From the NCBI GenBank assembly GCA_905235495.1, contig CAJOMK010000101.1:1-8324 (forward strand): a DNA stretch of 8,324 nt, read 5' to 3'. Position numbers and translations under genes: made by a program. Numbering within the stretch: the stretch's first letter is position 1; each line of letters begins with the position of its first letter. The notes under the pieces are model-generated. The model ran no database searches. It was not told where the DNA came from and saw only the letters and a program-made list of their open reading frames with translations. The DNA comes from an uncultured Methanobrevibacter sp. (GTDB taxonomy: Archaea > Methanobacteriota > Methanobacteria > Methanobacteriales > Methanobacteriaceae). This document shows, piece after piece, positions 6,040 to 8,324 of the stretch.

Positions 6040-6612
6040 TTAGATTTTATAGGCATTAATCAAAACAATTTCTTCAAAGAAGAACTTTTCACTTGCTGCA
6101 ATGAATCCTTTGCTGTCAAACATGTCCAAGGTTCTGTCATTGTCAGATAATGATGACTGTATTATCTGAACAATTCCTTTATCATTTAAATGATTTGACA
6201 CTTCATTAATGAATCTGTCTATAACTTTCCTTCCATTTAATCCGCCGTCAAATGCATAATTTAAATCACCATCAATAATATCATCAGAATCGGTAGGGAG
6301 ATATGGGGTATTAAATAGAATTACATCAAACTTTTCATTCGCTACTGGTTCAAAGAGGTCGCCGAACTCAAGCCTTATGGTGTTGATGTTGTTGAGCTTG
6401 AAGTTTTTCTCAGCAAGTTCAAGGGCATTGTATTTGATGTCAGTTGCTGTAACGTCATCGGTTAATAGACTTGCATACATAGAAACAAGACCTGATCCAG
6501 TTCCTATTTCAAGTACACTTTGCCCTTCTTTGATTTCAAGGTTTTCAGCCAAATCATCTGAAGGAATGTAAACCATATCATCTGTTTCTATTTCGAATTT
6601 TCCCATTTTCAT
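6040..6612 (-). CDS. HemK/Mtq2-type class I methyltransferase, probable release-factor glutamine methyltransferase
   Basis: This 190-residue SAM-dependent methyltransferase has motif I LEIGTGSG (34-41), the acidic residue Asp58 after the second strand (VTATD), and motif IV NTPYLPTD at 101-108. The small size, the LPTD after motif IV and the DGGLNGRKVIDRF segment (122-134) match the archaeal and eukaryotic HemK2/Mtq2 group. That group methylates the GGQ glutamine of class I release factors, usually with Trm112 as partner. The family motif is NPPY and here the second residue is Thr. The proline and tyrosine that shape the pocket remain. The start at 6610-6612 is set by GAGG at 6620-6623; a second ATG two codons in is too far from it. 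The gap to ksgA is 9 nt and its ribosome binding site overlaps the ksgA stop codon, so translation is probably coupled. Substrate is inferred from family. Confidence 0.85.
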   Translation of the reverse strand: MKMGKFEIETDDMVYIPSDDLAENLEIKEGQSVLEIGTGSGLVSMYASLLTDDVTATDIKYNALELAEKNFKLNNINTIRLEFGDLFEPVANEKFDVILFNTPYLPTDSDDIIDGDLNYAFDGGLNGRKVIDRFINEVSNHLNDKGIVQIIQSSLSDNDRTLDMFDSKGFIAASEKFFFEEIVLINAYKI

Positions 6613-6621
6613 ATATAATCC

Positions 6622-7521
6622 TCAGTTAAGGTAATCCTTTAATAAGATTGATAGCTCCATAATGCTTTCTGGAGTTAGATTGATTGTTCTCTCCAGCAAC
6701 AGTTCTTTCACTTTAGGATTTTCATCCTCTAAACTGTTAAGTATGGCTTTCAATTCTTTCTTGTCTTTAAAGCCAATTATGTGTCTTGAATCAATAAGTG
6801 CATTTTTTGATTTTTTATTTCTGTGTTGGAACAATGCCTTAACGACTTTTGAATATACTTTGTATGTTTCATCATCTATTGCAAATTCCTCATCATCGAT
6901 TTTTATGGATTTGATGTCCTTTGGCTTTAATTGGACAACAGAGGAATCTACCTTTGGAGATGGTATGAAGGATTCTGGAGAAACCTTTGTCAGGAACTTC
7001 ACATCTGCCTTAAAGTATAGCATGGCAGAAAGCCTTGAATATTGCTTTGTTTCTACCTTTCCGTTCATCCTGTCCGCAAATTCCTTTTGATACATTAGAA
7101 CTGCAAGGTCAAAGTCATATTTTAGGAATTTGAAGCTGATTGGAGAGGATATTTGATATGGAAGATTTGATACAATCTTGTTAAATTCTGGAAAATCTAC
7201 TTTCACTGCATCACCATTGATGAGCTCCACATTGTCCATACCTTCATTTTCCAAACGTTTCTGCAGTATATTAAAAATAGTTAGGTCCTGCTCGATTGCT
7301 ATTACATGCTTTGCCTTTTTTGCAAGTTCAAGTGTAAGTGTTCCTATTCCAGGACCAATTTCCAATACGGTGTCATCTTTTGTAAGCTTTGCATATTCGA
7401 TGATTTTCTTTCTTTTGAAATCATCTATAAGGTAATTTTGACCTAAATTCTTATTCAGTATAATCCCATTTTCATTTAAGATCTGTTTGGTTTCTTTAGC
7501 CAAGGATATTTTTTTAGTCAA
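6622..7521 (-). CDS. ksgA: 16S rRNA N6,N6-dimethyladenosine transferase (KsgA/Dim1), TTG start
   Basis: KsgA dimethylates two adjacent adenines in the loop of the 3'-terminal hairpin of 16S rRNA during small-subunit assembly. The 299 residues carry all family marks: LNKNLGQNYL at 22-31, motif I LEIGPGIGTL (53-62), the SAM ribose-binding acidic Glu77 in IAIEQD, NGDAVKVDF at 102-110 and catalytic NLPYQISSPI at 119-128. The C-terminal third is the helical rRNA-binding domain. The start is TTG at 7519-7521: an in-frame TGA lies immediately upstream, no early ATG could keep the LGQNYL segment, and GGTGAT (7525-7530) sits three bases before it, the spacing also seen for dapF. The TGA stop overlaps the ribosome binding site of the next gene. 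The DUF655 - ksgA - HemK order is a known archaeal arrangement. Confidence 0.96.
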   Translation of the reverse strand: MTKKISLAKETKQILNENGIILNKNLGQNYLIDDFKRKKIIEYAKLTKDDTVLEIGPGIGTLTLELAKKAKHVIAIEQDLTIFNILQKRLENEGMDNVELINGDAVKVDFPEFNKIVSNLPYQISSPISFKFLKYDFDLAVLMYQKEFADRMNGKVETKQYSRLSAMLYFKADVKFLTKVSPESFIPSPKVDSSVVQLKPKDIKSIKIDDEEFAIDDETYKVYSKVVKALFQHRNKKSKNALIDSRHIIGFKDKKELKAILNSLEDENPKVKELLLERTINLTPESIMELSILLKDYLN

Positions 7522-7571
7522 TCAATCACCTTTCGAGCCTTAAAATAGTGGGTTTTCATGTTTTGAAATAA

Positions 7572-7622
7572 TAAAAATAAAAAATAAAAAAGAGAAATAA
7601 GTTTAACTCTATTTAAAGAGTT
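7572..7622 (-). terminator. Hairpin and T-tracts between DUF655 and ksgA
   Basis: On the minus strand, just after the DUF655 stop, AACTCT and AGAGTT (7617-7622 and 7605-7610) form a 6-bp stem around a 6-nt loop. They are followed by T-tracts of 6, 6 and 5 interrupted by single A bases (7573-7592). This is a typical archaeal terminator. Because ksgA lies only 51 bp further on without an obvious TATA box, partial readthrough is as likely as a full stop. Confidence 0.6.
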
Positions 7623-7631
7623 TACTCAAGA

Positions 7632-8324
7632 TTATTCTTTGCTTTCAGTTTTAGGCTTGTTTTGAGGTGTCTTACCTTTATTGTTAGGGCTTCTTCCTCT
7701 TCCCCTAGTTTCTTCCTTTGCCTCTGCTTTGTTGTATTTCTTTCTTTTGTTGGCAGGGTGTCTGGAAGGAACTTGGGTAAACATATAATATTTGCTTTTA
7801 CCTCTTTTGACGGTAGTGGTATCAAGTTCTAACCTAACTCTCTTTGCAATCATATCCACAGGGTCTCCAAGAAGAGGAACTCTTTCCTTCAAATCTTCAA
7901 AGTTTTTGAAAGGTTCCTTTTCACGCTCTTCCAAAATCATTTGAGTGTGCTTTTTGCCGATACCTGGGATTAGCTCCAATTTGTGCATTTTGATGTTGAG
8001 AGAATCGATTTCATTGAAGAATTTTATATAGGTGTCTTCCTTTTCTGAAATGATCTCTTTGATAGCATATTCCAATTCGATTCTAGCGGTTGCAGTTAAG
8101 TTTTCAAAGTCTAATAATCCTTTCACTCTATTTACTTTATCCCTTTTTCCAGATCCTATATAGACTTTGTCATGAATATCTAAATCAATACCTTCTTTAG
8201 GTGTTACTTCGATTAATGTGAATCTGTCTACTCCAATAGCTTGTGCAATAGGTTTGCCGTGAGCATTTGGTCTTTCTGGATTTATGTACCCAAATTTAAG
8301 ATAATCTAAAATTATAACATATTC
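7632..8324 (-). CDS. DUF655 family protein (OB-fold plus helix-hairpin-helix), N-terminus outside window
   Basis: The frame is open from the right edge to TAA at 7632-7634, giving 230 residues. An internal GTG at 8124-8126 is not the true start, because the 66 codons before it are clearly coding. The visible part begins EYVIILDYLKFGY, near the usual family start, so only a few residues are probably missing. VYIGSGKRDKVNRV (54-67) belongs to the N-terminal RNA-binding-like domain. LIPGIGKKHTQMILEERE (118-135) is a helix-hairpin-helix that binds nucleic acid backbone without base preference. From about residue 183 the protein ends in a basic, Lys/Arg/Asn/Pro/Gly-rich tail that looks disordered. 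DUF655 is archaeal and typically sits with rpl21e, rpoF and ksgA, suggesting a role in ribosome or tRNA biology, but no biochemical function can be assigned here. Confidence 0.88.
   Translation of the reverse strand, partial: EYVIILDYLKFGYINPERPNAHGKPIAQAIGVDRFTLIEVTPKEGIDLDIHDKVYIGSGKRDKVNRVKGLLDFENLTATARIELEYAIKEIISEKEDTYIKFFNEIDSLNIKMHKLELIPGIGKKHTQMILEEREKEPFKNFEDLKERVPLLGDPVDMIAKRVRLELDTTTVKRGKSKYYMFTQVPSRHPANKRKKYNKAEAKEETRGRGRSPNNKGKTPQNKPKTESKE

Noticed and set aside
6377..7435. Plus-strand ORFs of 64-142 codons opposite the two methyltransferase genes
   Set aside because: They are Ser/Phe-rich antisense shadows of highly conserved minus-strand genes.
7622..7825. 67-codon minus-strand ORF overlapping the end of DUF655
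   Set aside because: It is another frame of the low-complexity Lys-rich tail of DUF655 and has no ribosome binding site.
1..8324. CRISPR array, tRNA or rRNA genes
   Set aside because: No regularly spaced repeats and no tRNA T-loop or acceptor patterns were seen in any intergenic stretch.

Overview
The window looks like an AT-rich euryarchaeal chromosome, most likely Methanobrevibacter or a close relative in the Methanobacteriales. The evidence is a secreted adhesin-like beta-helix protein with Pmp-type repeats, the archaeal gene order DUF655 - ksgA - HemK-type methyltransferase, Shine-Dalgarno sequences of the GGTGAT/GGAGG type, T-rich archaeal terminators and TATA-like boxes. The assignment rests on protein families and gene order, not on a database match.

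Layout. Positions 1-1131 (minus) hold the N-terminal 377 residues of a secreted adhesin-like protein that runs off the left edge. Next, also on minus, is a small Nudix hydrolase (1335-1772). A gene-poor, very AT-rich stretch follows (1773-2481). It contains a 253-bp segment bounded by inverted repeats (19 of 21 bp match) and a 23-codon hydrophobic micro-ORF with a strong ribosome binding site.

The only plus-strand genes are lysA (2482-3765) and dapF (3829-4692). They are the last two enzymes of the diaminopimelate route to lysine, probably one operon, and end in a very clear hairpin plus T-tract terminator. Methanobacteriales have no DAP-containing murein, so the likely job is lysine supply.

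After the terminator is a 5'-broken gene remnant on minus (4813-5025), then a two-cluster 4Fe-4S protein related to QueG but much shorter (5113-5841). The right third is a minus-strand housekeeping block: a HemK/Mtq2-type methyltransferase (6040-6612), the 16S rRNA dimethyladenosine transferase KsgA (6622-7521, TTG start), and the C-terminal part of a DUF655 protein (7632 to the edge). ksgA and the methyltransferase look translationally coupled. A hairpin and T-tracts separate DUF655 from ksgA.

I see no complete novel multi-gene system. The least explained items are the inverted-repeat segment with its adjacent micro-ORF, the QueG-like Fe-S protein, the broken gene with a palindrome at its break, and the cysteine ladder in the adhesin-like protein.
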